A stretch of DNA of 47,452 nt from Bacteroidetes bacterium UBA2664. Lineage in GTDB: Bacteria > Bacteroidota > Rhodothermia > Balneolales > Balneolaceae. Both the position numbers and the translations under genes were made by a program. The stretch's first letter is position 1, and each line of letters starts with the position of its first letter. Location: contig DEMS01000033.1 of NCBI GenBank assembly GCA_002359315.1, positions 1 to 47,452 on the forward strand, written 5' to 3'. Shown here piece after piece: positions 7,694-17,572 of the stretch. The notes beneath the pieces were generated by a model, which saw nothing but the letters and a program-made list of their open reading frames with translations, was not told the DNA's origin and searched no databases.

Positions 7694-8413
7694 TCATTTA
7701 TTTCCAAATCTCTCCATGGCAGCATCCAGCATTTTGATAGTTGCTGTTGCGCCTGAACGTGAAGCGCCGGTTTCTTTTACCTTGATCAGGTCATCAAGAG
7801 AACGCACGCCGCCTGCCGCTTTAACCTTTACATTCGGGCCGGAATGTTTTCTCATCAACTTCAGGTCGTCGAGGGTGGCACCGGTATAGTTATAGGAGCC
7901 GTCGGATTGCTTAACAAAACCAAAACCGGTTGAGGTTTTCACATAATCAGCGCCAACCTCTGTACAGATTTCACAAAGTTTAATTTTGTCCTCAGTACGA
8001 GTCACAAAATCCGTTTCAAAGATGACTTTAACAATTGCGTTGTACTTGTGAGATGTCTCTGTTACGCTACGGATCTCTTCTTCGATGTAATCCCAATCTC
8101 CCTGAAGTGCTTTTCCAATGTTGATCACCATATCTATTTCTAGTGCTCCATCCTGACACGCTTTTTCAGTCTCAAACACCTTTACTTCAACAGATGAATT
8201 TCCTGCCGGGAATCCAATCACACAACCCACCAACACATTAGAACCTTTCATCAACTCAACGGCCTGCTTAACTGCATATGGTTTAACACAAACCGAGGCA
8301 ACATCATATTTCTTAGCGACTTCACACTCCCTTTTCAAGTCATCATCGGTTAATGTAGGATGAAGAATAGAGTGATCTATCATTTTGGCGAGTTCCTTTA
8401 CTTTTGGATTCAT
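7694..8413 (-). CDS. deoC: Deoxyribose-phosphate aldolase
   Basis: A 239-residue cytoplasmic class I aldolase that cleaves 2-deoxyribose 5-phosphate to glyceraldehyde 3-phosphate and acetaldehyde in deoxynucleoside salvage. All active-site elements are present: Asp94 in EIDMVIN, the Schiff-base Lys159 in DYVKTSTGFG, and Lys198 in VKAAGG, matching E. coli Asp102, Lys167 and Lys201. The start MNPKVKELAKMIDHS is in the usual place before the IDHSILHPTLT motif, and total length is typical of the short form. It is the first gene of a possible minus-strand unit with the small membrane protein and GH9. No other nucleoside-salvage gene is in the window. Confidence 0.97.
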   Translation of the reverse strand: MNPKVKELAKMIDHSILHPTLTDDDLKRECEVAKKYDVASVCVKPYAVKQAVELMKGSNVLVGCVIGFPAGNSSVEVKVFETEKACQDGALEIDMVINIGKALQGDWDYIEEEIRSVTETSHKYNAIVKVIFETDFVTRTEDKIKLCEICTEVGADYVKTSTGFGFVKQSDGSYNYTGATLDDLKLMRKHSGPNVKVKAAGGVRSLDDLIKVKETGASRSGATATIKMLDAAMERFGNK

Positions 8414-8532
8414 TTGATTGTTGTCTTTTTTTAGTTCTTGAATTCAATTTTCCCACTTCTAGATTTTGAAACAACCGGTGTTGATAGTGATATTATTGAT
8501 TATGCATCTCAACATCGATATAAACTGATTGT

Positions 8533-10188
8533 TTATAATTCGTGATGTCCTGCTATCAGCACCCATGGTTCCGGACCCGGTGAATGAAGTACTTCACCCG
8601 TTTCTGTAATATCGCTCTCTACCCACTTACCGGTCTTTGGATTGAACCAGCGAATTGGAAGTGGATCTGATAATCCTTCAAGGCGGACAGACCCACCTTC
8701 AGGAAGATAGACAATATATAGTTCACCGGGTTTTGCAAGTGCTAATTCTCCGTTGGCAAGATCATGGCGGCGTTCGATATCGGTGATATCCAATCCTTCC
8801 AATGCATGTGACACATAACCGACATACCGGCTACCTTCAAATTCGATGGCCTCATGCCATGCTGCTTCTGTATCGGCCCATGCAGGCCAGCCGCTTTCAT
8901 CTGACGAAATTTTCCAGTTCCAAAGGCCTCCGGCACCATAAATGTGTCCCATCGTGCCACCGGATGTTATGTTGAGCCATGCTTCATGACCCTGCCACCA
9001 TCCTGTTGCATGTTCAGAATGATTGATTTGTTCATACGTAGGTTCACCATTCGCTACAGCTTTAGTCGGTTTATTATCGTGCATCAGATACACTTTATGG
9101 GGCAGATGTTCTCCCCCATGTCCGGTCTGTGCCCACTGGAAATCGAGCCATTCGGCATCCTGATAAGATTTGTTGTAATGAAAAGCATGTCCGGGATCAT
9201 CGGTCCAGTTTGCCGATCGATCGTCAAACGGACTGTAATGAATACCCGTCGGCTGGCGGTAGGCATCCCATTCATGAGTAGTGATACCGGCCGGTTCGGT
9301 TACCGGTTCCCTACCTGTGCCATCGGCAGAAACCAGCCACATGGCATGACGTGCACCGTATCGGGCAATAAGATATTTGGTATACCGTGAATATTCACTG
9401 GGATCGGCGCCCGCTCCGAGTGTAGAAAGACCTTTCCAGCCAAACCCCTGAAATACCGGGTTGTATACCGGCACAATACCATGATCCAGCAAAATGCCGG
9501 TCAGACGGTCAAGTTGCCGGAAATATTCCACATTAAGCTGAGTCAGCCGGCTATCTTTCAAATCTTCAAAAGCAACTCCAAATCCCCCGGGCTCACTGCG
9601 ATTTCGCGATCCTTCAGCATTACGATCGGGCTGAACCGACATCAATAATGCGGTGTTAAAACCTCTCTCCTGTCGGTTTTGTGCGTAACGTGTCACCGTT
9701 TCAACTGTACCCCTGAAGGGTAAGGCCCAAGGTGTATCTCCGATTACAAAAAATGGCGAGCCATCCGCATGTACAACATTTCGTTTACCGTCAGACATCT
9801 TCAACAACCCTTTTTGAACTAGCGGGTTCTCACCGATATATGGTTCTGATTTCAGCTCACCTCTAACACCATGAAGGCCGGCATCATCCATATTTGTGGA
9901 GAAAGATTCCCACTGCCAGATTCCTTCATCATAAGGGGATGCAAACCTCACTTTCCATACATTTTCTCCATCCCAGAAAGCAGGGCGTCTAATATCAGTT
10001 TGCTGAGGGCCGCTAAATACCACATGAACATCAACATCTGTGTACGGGTTATCGTATTGGGATACTGATTCTAAGGTAATTTCAATCTCTTTCCACTGTT
10101 CTGCCGACATGATCTGCGTTCTCTCACCGACACCCATCAAAAAAACCAAGCCGAACATAAAGAATGTTTTTCGTTTTATTAGTTTCAT
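8533..10188 (-). CDS. GH140-like glycosidase (DUF5060 + DUF4038 + collagen-binding-like tail)
   Basis: A secreted 551-residue glycosidase. The frame is open to 10299 but the ATG at 10188 begins a signal peptide (basic MKLIKRK, then hydrophobic core), so I use it. After it come a DUF5060-type beta-sandwich (about 30-105, with NPYTDVDVHVVFSGP and EGIWQWESFS), then the DUF4038 TIM barrel (about 120-430, FFVIGDTPWALP, QERGFNTALLMS, QHA-type GYVSHALEGLDITD), and a C-terminal strand domain (about 470-551, IRWFNPKTGKW, GPEPWVLIAG) of the putative collagen-binding type. This domain order is that of GH140 apiosidase-like enzymes, which remove apiose from pectic side chains. The exact sugar is uncertain. 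It lies 119 nt upstream of deoC, probably in its own transcript. Confidence 0.85.
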   Translation of the reverse strand: MKLIKRKTFFMFGLVFLMGVGERTQIMSAEQWKEIEITLESVSQYDNPYTDVDVHVVFSGPQQTDIRRPAFWDGENVWKVRFASPYDEGIWQWESFSTNMDDAGLHGVRGELKSEPYIGENPLVQKGLLKMSDGKRNVVHADGSPFFVIGDTPWALPFRGTVETVTRYAQNRQERGFNTALLMSVQPDRNAEGSRNRSEPGGFGVAFEDLKDSRLTQLNVEYFRQLDRLTGILLDHGIVPVYNPVFQGFGWKGLSTLGAGADPSEYSRYTKYLIARYGARHAMWLVSADGTGREPVTEPAGITTHEWDAYRQPTGIHYSPFDDRSANWTDDPGHAFHYNKSYQDAEWLDFQWAQTGHGGEHLPHKVYLMHDNKPTKAVANGEPTYEQINHSEHATGWWQGHEAWLNITSGGTMGHIYGAGGLWNWKISSDESGWPAWADTEAAWHEAIEFEGSRYVGYVSHALEGLDITDIERRHDLANGELALAKPGELYIVYLPEGGSVRLEGLSDPLPIRWFNPKTGKWVESDITETGEVLHSPGPEPWVLIAGHHEL

Positions 10189-10346
10189 TGAGATCTGATT
10201 AAATTTTTTACTTTTTTGGATTATATCATGGATTGCTAAACTATAGAACCCTTTATCACATGTTATAAAAGTAATATTTCGCAGTGATATTAAGTCCAAG
10301 AATCAGGAATGAATACGTACCGCTGAGTTGGATTTTATTTTATGGA

Positions 10347-10754
10347 TCAATCCGTTTTCATCGTAATCACGATCACTCCATTTGCACCACGCATTCCGAA
10401 ATCACTTGCCTCACTGCCACTAAGTACACGAACACTGTTAACATTAATCATGTTAATCATACCATTGACAACTCCATAACTGTGCCCCATAACGACTCCG
10501 TCAACCACAAACAGAGGCTGCAGTTCAGCTCCGAATGAAGAGGCCCCTCTGATTTGAATATCGATATCATCTCCCACTCCATCAATCTTTACTCCGGGCA
10601 GCCTTCTTAAATAATCAGAAAGGTTTCTGTACTTTGAAAAATCGGTCTCTGAATTACTGACAGACTCAGAATCTCTATATACATTATCGGAAGTACTGCA
10701 ACTGATGAAAACCATTGAAAGAGTTAAAAGTATAAAAATTGGTAAGTATCTCAT
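10347..10754 (-). CDS. Stand-alone TonB plug-domain lipoprotein
   Basis: A lipoprotein of about 135 residues. The ATG at 10754 gives a compact signal peptide with lipobox VFISC (Cys19); an ATG at 10778 adds eight residues. The mature part is a TonB-dependent receptor plug domain alone: LSDYLRRLPGVKIDG, IQIRGASSFGAELQPLFVVDGV, VNSVRVLSGSEASDFGMRGANGVIVITMK. Normal SusC/TonB receptors continue into a beta-barrel of over 500 residues, but this frame stops after the plug. Free plug lipoproteins recur in Bacteroidota and relatives. Their role is unknown; they may modulate a receptor or be surface adaptors. Neighbours are carbohydrate genes, and no full SusC is present in the window. Confidence 0.75.
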   Translation of the reverse strand: MRYLPIFILLTLSMVFISCSTSDNVYRDSESVSNSETDFSKYRNLSDYLRRLPGVKIDGVGDDIDIQIRGASSFGAELQPLFVVDGVVMGHSYGVVNGMINMINVNSVRVLSGSEASDFGMRGANGVIVITMKTD

Positions 10755-10980
10755 GATAATTGTTCTGTTAAGTTCCATGAATATGAATCCGACTCACAGC
10801 TCTTAATTCCTCTTGTGCAACCATATGCATAATGTCTTATAATGAAATCTACACTTTTGTTCTACAAATTCTAAGCCTGATCTCGACATATTAACTGAAG
10901 AATTTACAGAAATGTTTACATTGAATAAGGTTACATGTTTTTGAGTTTGCACTACACCAATAACAAACCAATACTCAAAT

Positions 10981-12336
10981 ATGAAAAAAGAGATGGAATT
11001 TGATAATAAGAGTCTATCCAGACGAGATTTTGTTAAAGCATCAACCATCACAGCCGGGGGTTTGATGTTGAGTACCTTACCTCTTGGTGCTTCAGCTTAT
11101 GCAGGAGGAAATGATACACTGAAAGTGGCCTTGATCGGATGCGGAAATCGCGGGACCGGTGCAACATTTCAAACTTTAAATGCCGATGAAGGGGTGCAAC
11201 TGGTCGCCATGGCGGATATTCTGGAAGACCGGATGGAGGAGAGTTACAATGGACTGGTTCAACGATATGGCGGATCAGATAAATTGAATGTACCCGAAGA
11301 GCATAAGTTCATCGGTTTTGATGGGTATAAACAAGCCATTGCTCTCGCTGATGTAGTTCTTCTGACGACACCTACTTTTTTCAGGCCTCTTCATTTTGAG
11401 GAAGCTGTCAGACAAGGGAAACATATTTTCATGGAAAAACCGGTCGCTGTGGATGCAGCAGGAGTTCGACGGGTTCTCGAGGCCGCCAAAACAGCAAAGG
11501 AAAAAGATCTGAATATCGTGGTTGGTTTGCAGCGGCGTTATGAAACACGTTATCGAGAGTTGTACCGGCGGATTCAAAACGGGGAGATCGGGGAGATCAT
11601 ATCCGGACAGGTTTACTGGAATCAAGGCCCATTTTATTATGTGCCCCGACAGCCACAATGGTCCGAGTTAGAGCATCAAATCCGTAACCATTTTCACTTT
11701 ATCTGGCAGGCCGGTGATCAGGTTCTGGATCAAATGATACATAACATTGATGTCGCTAACTGGTTTCTGGGTGAGTATCCAATTTCTGCCCAGGGTATGG
11801 GCGGACGCGAAGTGAGAACCGGCAGTGAATATGGACAAATCTTCGATCACAATTTTGTAGAGTTCAGATATCCAAGCGGAGCCGTTATCTCTGCACAGTG
11901 CAGGCAAATTCCCGGGTGTTATAACCGGGTAGCTGAAGATTTTAACGGTTCTGAGGGTTTTGCCTCAACAGGCAGTCCAAATCCTTTTGCCTTGTTAGAT
12001 CGGCAAAAAAATGTGAAGTTTGTCTATGAATCCGATAATGATAAGAGTCCATATCAAATTGAACATGATGAACTCTATCAGGCGATCCGAAGCGGAGATA
12101 CCATAAATAATGCTGATTACGGGACTAAATCCACCATGAGTAGTATTATGGGTTTCATGGCTACTTATTCCGGCCAGTTTTTGGAGTGGGATAAGGCATT
12201 GGCATCAGAAAAACGGATGTATCCTGACCACAATCTACGGCCTGAAGATGTGAATTGGGACACACCCGCACCTGTACAACCGGATGAAAATGGAAATTAT
12301 CCGATTCCTGTACCCGGTGTAACTGAAGTCATTTAA
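10981..12336 (+). CDS. Gfo/Idh/MocA oxidoreductase with Tat leader
   Basis: A 451-residue NAD(P)-dependent sugar oxidoreductase exported by the Tat route: SRRDFVKAS at residues 13-21 followed by a hydrophobic stretch and ASAYA. The Rossmann motif VALIGCGNRGTGA follows, then MEKPVAVDAAGVRR, the lysine-containing EKP motif of the family. QMIHNIDVANWFLGEYP carries the family's H-N-D-V catalytic-region pattern, and the C-terminal domain is the usual open sheet. Exported members of this family act on sugar or inositol derivatives or bind the cofactor tightly in the periplasm. It is divergent from the plug lipoprotein across a 226-nt gap that should hold both promoters. Substrate unknown. An ATG at 10993 is an alternative start. 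Confidence 0.9.
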   Translation: MKKEMEFDNKSLSRRDFVKASTITAGGLMLSTLPLGASAYAGGNDTLKVALIGCGNRGTGATFQTLNADEGVQLVAMADILEDRMEESYNGLVQRYGGSDKLNVPEEHKFIGFDGYKQAIALADVVLLTTPTFFRPLHFEEAVRQGKHIFMEKPVAVDAAGVRRVLEAAKTAKEKDLNIVVGLQRRYETRYRELYRRIQNGEIGEIISGQVYWNQGPFYYVPRQPQWSELEHQIRNHFHFIWQAGDQVLDQMIHNIDVANWFLGEYPISAQGMGGREVRTGSEYGQIFDHNFVEFRYPSGAVISAQCRQIPGCYNRVAEDFNGSEGFASTGSPNPFALLDRQKNVKFVYESDNDKSPYQIEHDELYQAIRSGDTINNADYGTKSTMSSIMGFMATYSGQFLEWDKALASEKRMYPDHNLRPEDVNWDTPAPVQPDENGNYPIPVPGVTEVI

Positions 12337-12625
12337 TTTGAAAAGATGTGGTCTTCTGTTCCAATATTGCAACAAATGAATACTCCATCTATATAAAGTG
12401 ATTGTATATATAAATGATGTATGATGAATATTTAGATAAAGAATTAGTCGGAAAAAAATCAGGCCTACGGCAGTTCGGAATGGCCACATACGTCTGGTTA
12501 ATTCCAAAAATAATGTTTCGAAACAAAGGAATGTAATAATACTGCTTAATCGTTGTTATAATAGATAGCACGATAATCCAACTTAATTTTACAATTTAAA
12601 CTGTTTTCACTATGTTAACTTCTTA

Positions 12626-13066
12626 ATGAAACTTCTCCGAAAACATATAGCCCCGATTCTAAAACTGGCACTGGGTTCTTTTTCATTTTCATGGGTCTTA
12701 CTTGTTTTAGCTGTTCCTTTTCAGGTTGCTACACTTGGAGAATCACACCAGTTATTCTTTATTTATAATTCGGATGAAGGTTGTTATGAATTGGTTATGG
12801 ATCATCACAAAGATCTGGACCCAAATCACATTGCAGAGGACCAAGAGAATGAATATCACTCTATTCACAGTTCCTGCTGTTATGATGGTTTTTTGGTAAA
12901 AACAAAAAAAGTAGTTGACCAGCAAACAACAAATTTTTCTGCTCCACAACTTCTCTTTACCACTACTCTCTACTCAGAAAATAATTCTGATTTACTTTTA
13001 GAAAGAGATTTACCTCCCCCAAAGACATCTCTCAACGTAATTCGCGTTACCCGTCTTCTTATTTGA
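12626..13066 (+). CDS. Small exported Cys/His protein, HYC_CC_PP-like
   Basis: A 146-residue protein with an N-terminal hydrophobic segment (about residues 12-33) and a His/Asp/Glu-rich body. It has a GCYELVMDHHKD stretch, a CC pair in SSCCYDGFL, and PPP near the C-terminus (ERDLPPPKTS). This combination of a single Cys with nearby His, a CC pair and a late PP matches the poorly characterised HYC_CC_PP small proteins found beside metal-efflux genes in Bacteroidota. It precedes the CzcA gene by 130 nt on the same strand, and a protein of the same style precedes the CusA gene at 28266. A role in metal binding or sensing in the periplasm is inferred from context only. Confidence 0.65.
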   Translation: MKLLRKHIAPILKLALGSFSFSWVLLVLAVPFQVATLGESHQLFFIYNSDEGCYELVMDHHKDLDPNHIAEDQENEYHSIHSSCCYDGFLVKTKKVVDQQTTNFSAPQLLFTTTLYSENNSDLLLERDLPPPKTSLNVIRVTRLLI

Positions 13067-13108
13067 TACCCGCTCTTCTATTTAGGCAGAATTAAACACT
13101 GTCCAATC

Positions 13109-13156
13109 ATTTTATACTACGCATAAGCAGATCTCAAAGATCATATTGTATAAAAT
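13109..13156. repeat. Inverted repeat in the czcA leader
   Basis: ATTTTATAC at 13109-13117 and GTATAAAAT at 13148-13156, 9-bp arms 30 nt apart, ending 40 nt before the czcA start. It may be a split operator or a leader structure for metal-dependent control of the efflux genes. No U-run follows, so it is not an obvious terminator. Confidence 0.35.
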
Positions 13157-13196
13157 CCGTCTTCCCCAAATACTTTTAAACCTTAAATGAATAGAT

Positions 13197-16100
13197 ATGA
13201 TTGAAAATATCATCCACTATTCCGTGCGCAACAAATTGATTGTCGGTTTGTTTATGCTGGCCTGGATCGGCTGGGGCGCATGGTCTCTAACTCAACTTCC
13301 CATCGATGCCGTGCCGGATATTACTGATAATCAGGTGCGCGTCGTGACCACAACTCCTACCCTTGCTACACAGGAAGTGGAGCAGTTTGTTACCTACCCT
13401 GTAGAACTTGCTATGGCAAATCTGCCTGGCGTAAAAGAAATGCGTTCAGTTTCGAAAATGGGCCTTTCTGTTGTTACAATTGTCTTTGAAGATGATATGG
13501 GTACCTATAATCCCCGCCAGTTAGTCAGCGAACAATTGGAATCGGCTAGTGCCAATATCCCCGAAGCCTTTGGTTCACCTACACTCATGCCCATTACTAC
13601 CGGATTGGGAGAGATTTACCAGTATACACTTGTGGTAGATGATACAAATAAAGATGAATACGACATTACAGACCTTCGTACGATCCAGGACTGGATTGTC
13701 AAACGACAGCTTTCAGGTGTGCCCGGCGTTGTAGAAATCAACAGTACGGGTGGTAATGTAAAGCAATACGAGGTAGCCGTAAACCCGGAAAAACTGAGAA
13801 GCATGAACCTGACGTTCTCTGATGTTATGGAGGCGCTGGAACGTAATAACCGTAATGTCGGTGGCAGTTATGTGGAAAAAGGACCGGAGGCAATCTTCAT
13901 TCGCGGAGAGGGATTAGCCGAAAATTCAGATGACCTTAAAAAAATTGTGGTGGATACCCAAAACAAGATACCGGTCTTGATTGGGGATATTGCTGAGGTG
14001 AAGTTTGGCCATGCCGTACGCTACGGAGCCATGACCCGTAACGGAGAAGGTGAAGCTGTGGGTGGACAGGTATTAATGCTGAAAGGTGAAAATTCTGATC
14101 AGGTTGTTGAAAATGTAAAAGAGCGCATTTTAGATATTCAGCAATCTTTGCCTGAGGGAGTGTCCATAGAACCGTTTATTGACCGAGCAAAACTAATTAA
14201 TAAAACCACTTCTACTGTTTCAGAAAATCTCATACTGGGAGCATTGATTGTAATCTTTTTCCTGGTACTTCTCTTAGGAAATATTCGCTCTGGTCTGATT
14301 GTAGCATCAGTGATTCCGTTGGCTATGCTTTTTGCAATTGGAATGATGAATACATTTGGGATTACTGCTAACCTCATGAGCCTTGGAGCCATAGATTTTG
14401 GAATTATAATTGATGGTGCGGTTATTATCGTTGAGTTCACATCGTATCTGATTTCCTCTCAAAAGCCAGAACTCCAAAAATTGAAAGGGGAAAACCTATC
14501 CAAACGAATCGATGATTTAGCCATAGAATCGGGGGGGCGAATGATGAGTTCAGCCTTCTTTGGTCAGTTAATTATCTTAATCGTATTTGTACCCATTCTT
14601 ACACTCACCGGAGTTGAAGGAAAAATGTTTCAACCCATGGCTTTAACTTTCGGTTTTGCAATGATCGGAGCCATTCTGCTCTGTCTTACCTATGTACCTG
14701 CTGCATCAGCGCTTTTTCTTAAGCACGGAGGTCGGGGGGAACTTAAGTTTTCCCAATACCTTATGGACTTTTTGACCTACCGAATATATCGTCCCTTAAT
14801 AATTTCAGCACTTCGCAATAAAGGTTTGGTTGTCGGAAGTGCTGTATTACTTCTAGTCACAAGCTTATTCGTATACAGTCGTATGGGTGGAGAATTTATA
14901 CCCCAACTTGACGAAGGAGATTTAGCTATTCACCCCATTACAAAACCCGGAACCTCTTTGAGTAGAGTCATCGATAACAATACCAAAATGGAGCAAATGC
15001 TATTGAATGAATTTCCGGAGATAACTGAGGTAGTATCCAGAACCGGAACAGGTGAAATTCCTACCGATCCAATGTCACTGGAGATGTCGGATATGTTTAT
15101 CATTTTAAAAGACAAAAGTGAATGGGTAAGTGCGGACACTAAAGATGAACTTCTGGATAAAATACGTACCACTCTCACTCAGCTACCTGGTATTGAAATT
15201 GCCATTTCACAGCCCATTGAAATGCGTTTTAATGAACTGATGACAGGAATCCGTGAAGATATCGCTGTAAAAATTTATGGGGAAGACCTACAGATTCTTG
15301 CTGACCTTGGTGAACAGGCTCGTACGATCATTAGCCAACTCCCCGGCGCATCAGATATCAATCTGGAGCAAACTACCGGGCTACCCCAATTAAAAGTGAA
15401 GTATAACCGTAGTCAGATGGCTCGATACGGCGTAGACATTGAAACGGTTAATGAACTGATTCAAAGCGCGTATGCAGGAGGTAAAGCCGGTGTTATTTAT
15501 GAAGGAGAACGACGGTTTGACCTTGTCGTTCGTTTGGCCGAACCTCATGTAAGCGATCTGGAATCTATCCGAAATCTTTACGCCATTGCTTATGATGGAG
15601 ATCAGATTCCGCTTCAAGAAATGGCCGAATTTAGCTATGAAGACGGCCCGGCACAAATTTCCAGGGATAATACCCGTCGTAGAATTGTAATTGGCGTGAA
15701 TACAGGTAATCAGGATGTCCAAACTCTGGTGGAGGAAATCCGGCTAAGTCTGGAGCGGGAATTGGATCTGCCGCCGGGATATAATATTACCTATGGAGGT
15801 CAATTTGAAAATTTACAACGTGCCCAATCACGTTTGTTATTTGCAGTGCCTCTATCACTCGCTCTGATTTTTATCCTGCTCTATTTTTCTCTGAAGTCAA
15901 TAAAACAGGCACTATTGGTTTTTACAGCCATTCCACTGGCTACCATTGGAGGGGTATTTGCATTATGGCTGCGAGATATGCCCTTCAGTATCTCTGCGGG
16001 AGTTGGATTTATTGTACTTTTTGGGATTGCAGTACTCAACGGAATCATACTAATCAGCTTTTTCAATGAACTAAAACAAGCAGGGATTTCCGATGTAAAT

Positions 16101-17555
16101 CGACAGATTCTAATGGGAACTAGACAGCGTTTGAGACCCGTTCTGCTTACAGCGGCTACTGACCTGTTTGGATTTTTACCGATGGCACTATCCACAGCCG
16201 CCGGAGCCGAGGTACAGCGTCCATTGGCTACTGTAGTGATTGGAGGTTTGATTACGGCAACACTGTTAACCCTGATTGTGTTACCTGTATTATACAGTTT
16301 GGTAGAAAATCGTTCATGGAACTGGAATTTTAAACCAGTAGTTGCTACAAGTATTGTCTTGCTTTTATTCGGTACATCTACTCCAATTTTAGCACAAATA
16401 GCCAATACAGACTCTATTCTTACGCTTCATGAGGAACAGGCTGTGGAGATGGCTCTTGAGCGATATCCCGAGATTCGAGCAGGTGAACTGGCCATTGAAA
16501 GGGAAACGGCTCTATCGCGAACTGCTTTTGAACCTTTTGCCACTCGGTTATACATGTCTCAGGAAGAAGCAGGATATGGCAATAGCGGTATAGAAAATTT
16601 TGGTATTGAACAAGAATTCGAATTTCCGCTGAAATCTATCCGGAAGCGACAGGCAGGCCGTGCACGAACGGATCTAGCCCGCAATAGATTTTCATTATCT
16701 CGCGCAGAACTTCGAAAAGAAGTTCGGTTGGCTTGGCAGCAATGGCGATACACCATAGCATTATTAAATTTACAGACACGTCTTGCTGAATCTTATCGCG
16801 ACTTTTCCAGGGTAGCAGAAATCAGACATGAAAGCGGTGACATTGACCGATTAGAACTAATTAGTGCTCTGTCACAATATGATGAAGTACAGGCTAAGCT
16901 TGAAGAAGCAAAAGCCAATTTGTCGATTGCTGAACACCGGCTCCAAAATCTAATTATGACGAATGTTCCATTATCTCCACCGGATGAGCATTTTGTACCC
17001 CTTAATATGCCAATTGTTCAAAATGATTCGGTGATTGTATCCCATCCGTTACAGGATATCGGACAAAGTTTAGTTGAAGTTAAAGAAAAAGAATCCGCAA
17101 TTGAACGTTCACGATTCTGGCCGAATATTTACGGTGGATATAAACGACAGCGTATAAATGGTTCAGATGGATTTTTCGCGTGGGAAATCGGTATCCGAAT
17201 TCCACTATGGTTTGGTCCACAGCGCCAAAGGGTAAAAGCGAGCCGCATTGAAGAAGATATTGCACAAGCCAATTATCAGACTATTCAGATAAATCTAGAT
17301 AGCCGTTACGAAGAGGCTCAACAAAATCTTGATAAATGGTGGCGTCAATATGAGCTCTATAAGGCCAGGCGAGAACAAAATGCTGCTGAGATCCAAAGAT
17401 CGGCAACGAGGCAGTATGAAGAGGGCAGCATAAGCTATACGGTGTTTACCCAGTATTTAAATCAAGCTGTACGAATCGAAGAGACCTATCATAAAGTCGT
17501 AATGAGCCTAAATGAGGCCATTATTGAACTCAATTATTTACAAGAAACTCACTAA
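13197..17555 (+). CDS. czcA: CzcA-type RND efflux pump fused to a TolC-like domain
   Basis: A 1452-residue fusion. Residues 1 to about 1040 are a complete heavy-metal RND proton antiporter (RLPIDAVPDITDNQ-like start, two periplasmic porter regions, 12 TM segments). TM4 carries the CzcA-type motif DFGIIIDGAVIIVE with Asp400, Asp406 and Glu413, equivalent to Asp402/Asp408/Glu415 of Cupriavidus CzcA. That pattern marks divalent exporters (Co, Zn, Cd) rather than the copper CusA type. After a hydrophobic segment at about 1047-1065 comes a TolC/CzcC-like outer-membrane factor of about 390 residues (EEQAVEMALERYPEIRAGEL, coiled coils, KVVMSLNEAIIELNYLQ). Fusions of pump and outer-membrane factor are known in Bacteroidota CzcA proteins. 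The adaptor gene follows after 17 nt, so together they encode a full tripartite exporter. Confidence 0.93.
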   Translation: MIENIIHYSVRNKLIVGLFMLAWIGWGAWSLTQLPIDAVPDITDNQVRVVTTTPTLATQEVEQFVTYPVELAMANLPGVKEMRSVSKMGLSVVTIVFEDDMGTYNPRQLVSEQLESASANIPEAFGSPTLMPITTGLGEIYQYTLVVDDTNKDEYDITDLRTIQDWIVKRQLSGVPGVVEINSTGGNVKQYEVAVNPEKLRSMNLTFSDVMEALERNNRNVGGSYVEKGPEAIFIRGEGLAENSDDLKKIVVDTQNKIPVLIGDIAEVKFGHAVRYGAMTRNGEGEAVGGQVLMLKGENSDQVVENVKERILDIQQSLPEGVSIEPFIDRAKLINKTTSTVSENLILGALIVIFFLVLLLGNIRSGLIVASVIPLAMLFAIGMMNTFGITANLMSLGAIDFGIIIDGAVIIVEFTSYLISSQKPELQKLKGENLSKRIDDLAIESGGRMMSSAFFGQLIILIVFVPILTLTGVEGKMFQPMALTFGFAMIGAILLCLTYVPAASALFLKHGGRGELKFSQYLMDFLTYRIYRPLIISALRNKGLVVGSAVLLLVTSLFVYSRMGGEFIPQLDEGDLAIHPITKPGTSLSRVIDNNTKMEQMLLNEFPEITEVVSRTGTGEIPTDPMSLEMSDMFIILKDKSEWVSADTKDELLDKIRTTLTQLPGIEIAISQPIEMRFNELMTGIREDIAVKIYGEDLQILADLGEQARTIISQLPGASDINLEQTTGLPQLKVKYNRSQMARYGVDIETVNELIQSAYAGGKAGVIYEGERRFDLVVRLAEPHVSDLESIRNLYAIAYDGDQIPLQEMAEFSYEDGPAQISRDNTRRRIVIGVNTGNQDVQTLVEEIRLSLERELDLPPGYNITYGGQFENLQRAQSRLLFAVPLSLALIFILLYFSLKSIKQALLVFTAIPLATIGGVFALWLRDMPFSISAGVGFIVLFGIAVLNGIILISFFNELKQAGISDVNRQILMGTRQRLRPVLLTAATDLFGFLPMALSTAAGAEVQRPLATVVIGGLITATLLTLIVLPVLYSLVENRSWNWNFKPVVATSIVLLLFGTSTPILAQIANTDSILTLHEEQAVEMALERYPEIRAGELAIERETALSRTAFEPFATRLYMSQEEAGYGNSGIENFGIEQEFEFPLKSIRKRQAGRARTDLARNRFSLSRAELRKEVRLAWQQWRYTIALLNLQTRLAESYRDFSRVAEIRHESGDIDRLELISALSQYDEVQAKLEEAKANLSIAEHRLQNLIMTNVPLSPPDEHFVPLNMPIVQNDSVIVSHPLQDIGQSLVEVKEKESAIERSRFWPNIYGGYKRQRINGSDGFFAWEIGIRIPLWFGPQRQRVKASRIEEDIAQANYQTIQINLDSRYEEAQQNLDKWWRQYELYKARREQNAAEIQRSATRQYEEGSISYTVFTQYLNQAVRIEETYHKVVMSLNEAIIELNYLQETH

Positions 17556-17572
17556 TATTAAAATTTAACATA

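Noticed and set aside
14138..16405. Several long open frames on the minus strand inside czcA
   Set aside because: They are antisense shadows of a conserved RND gene, without start signals or family features.
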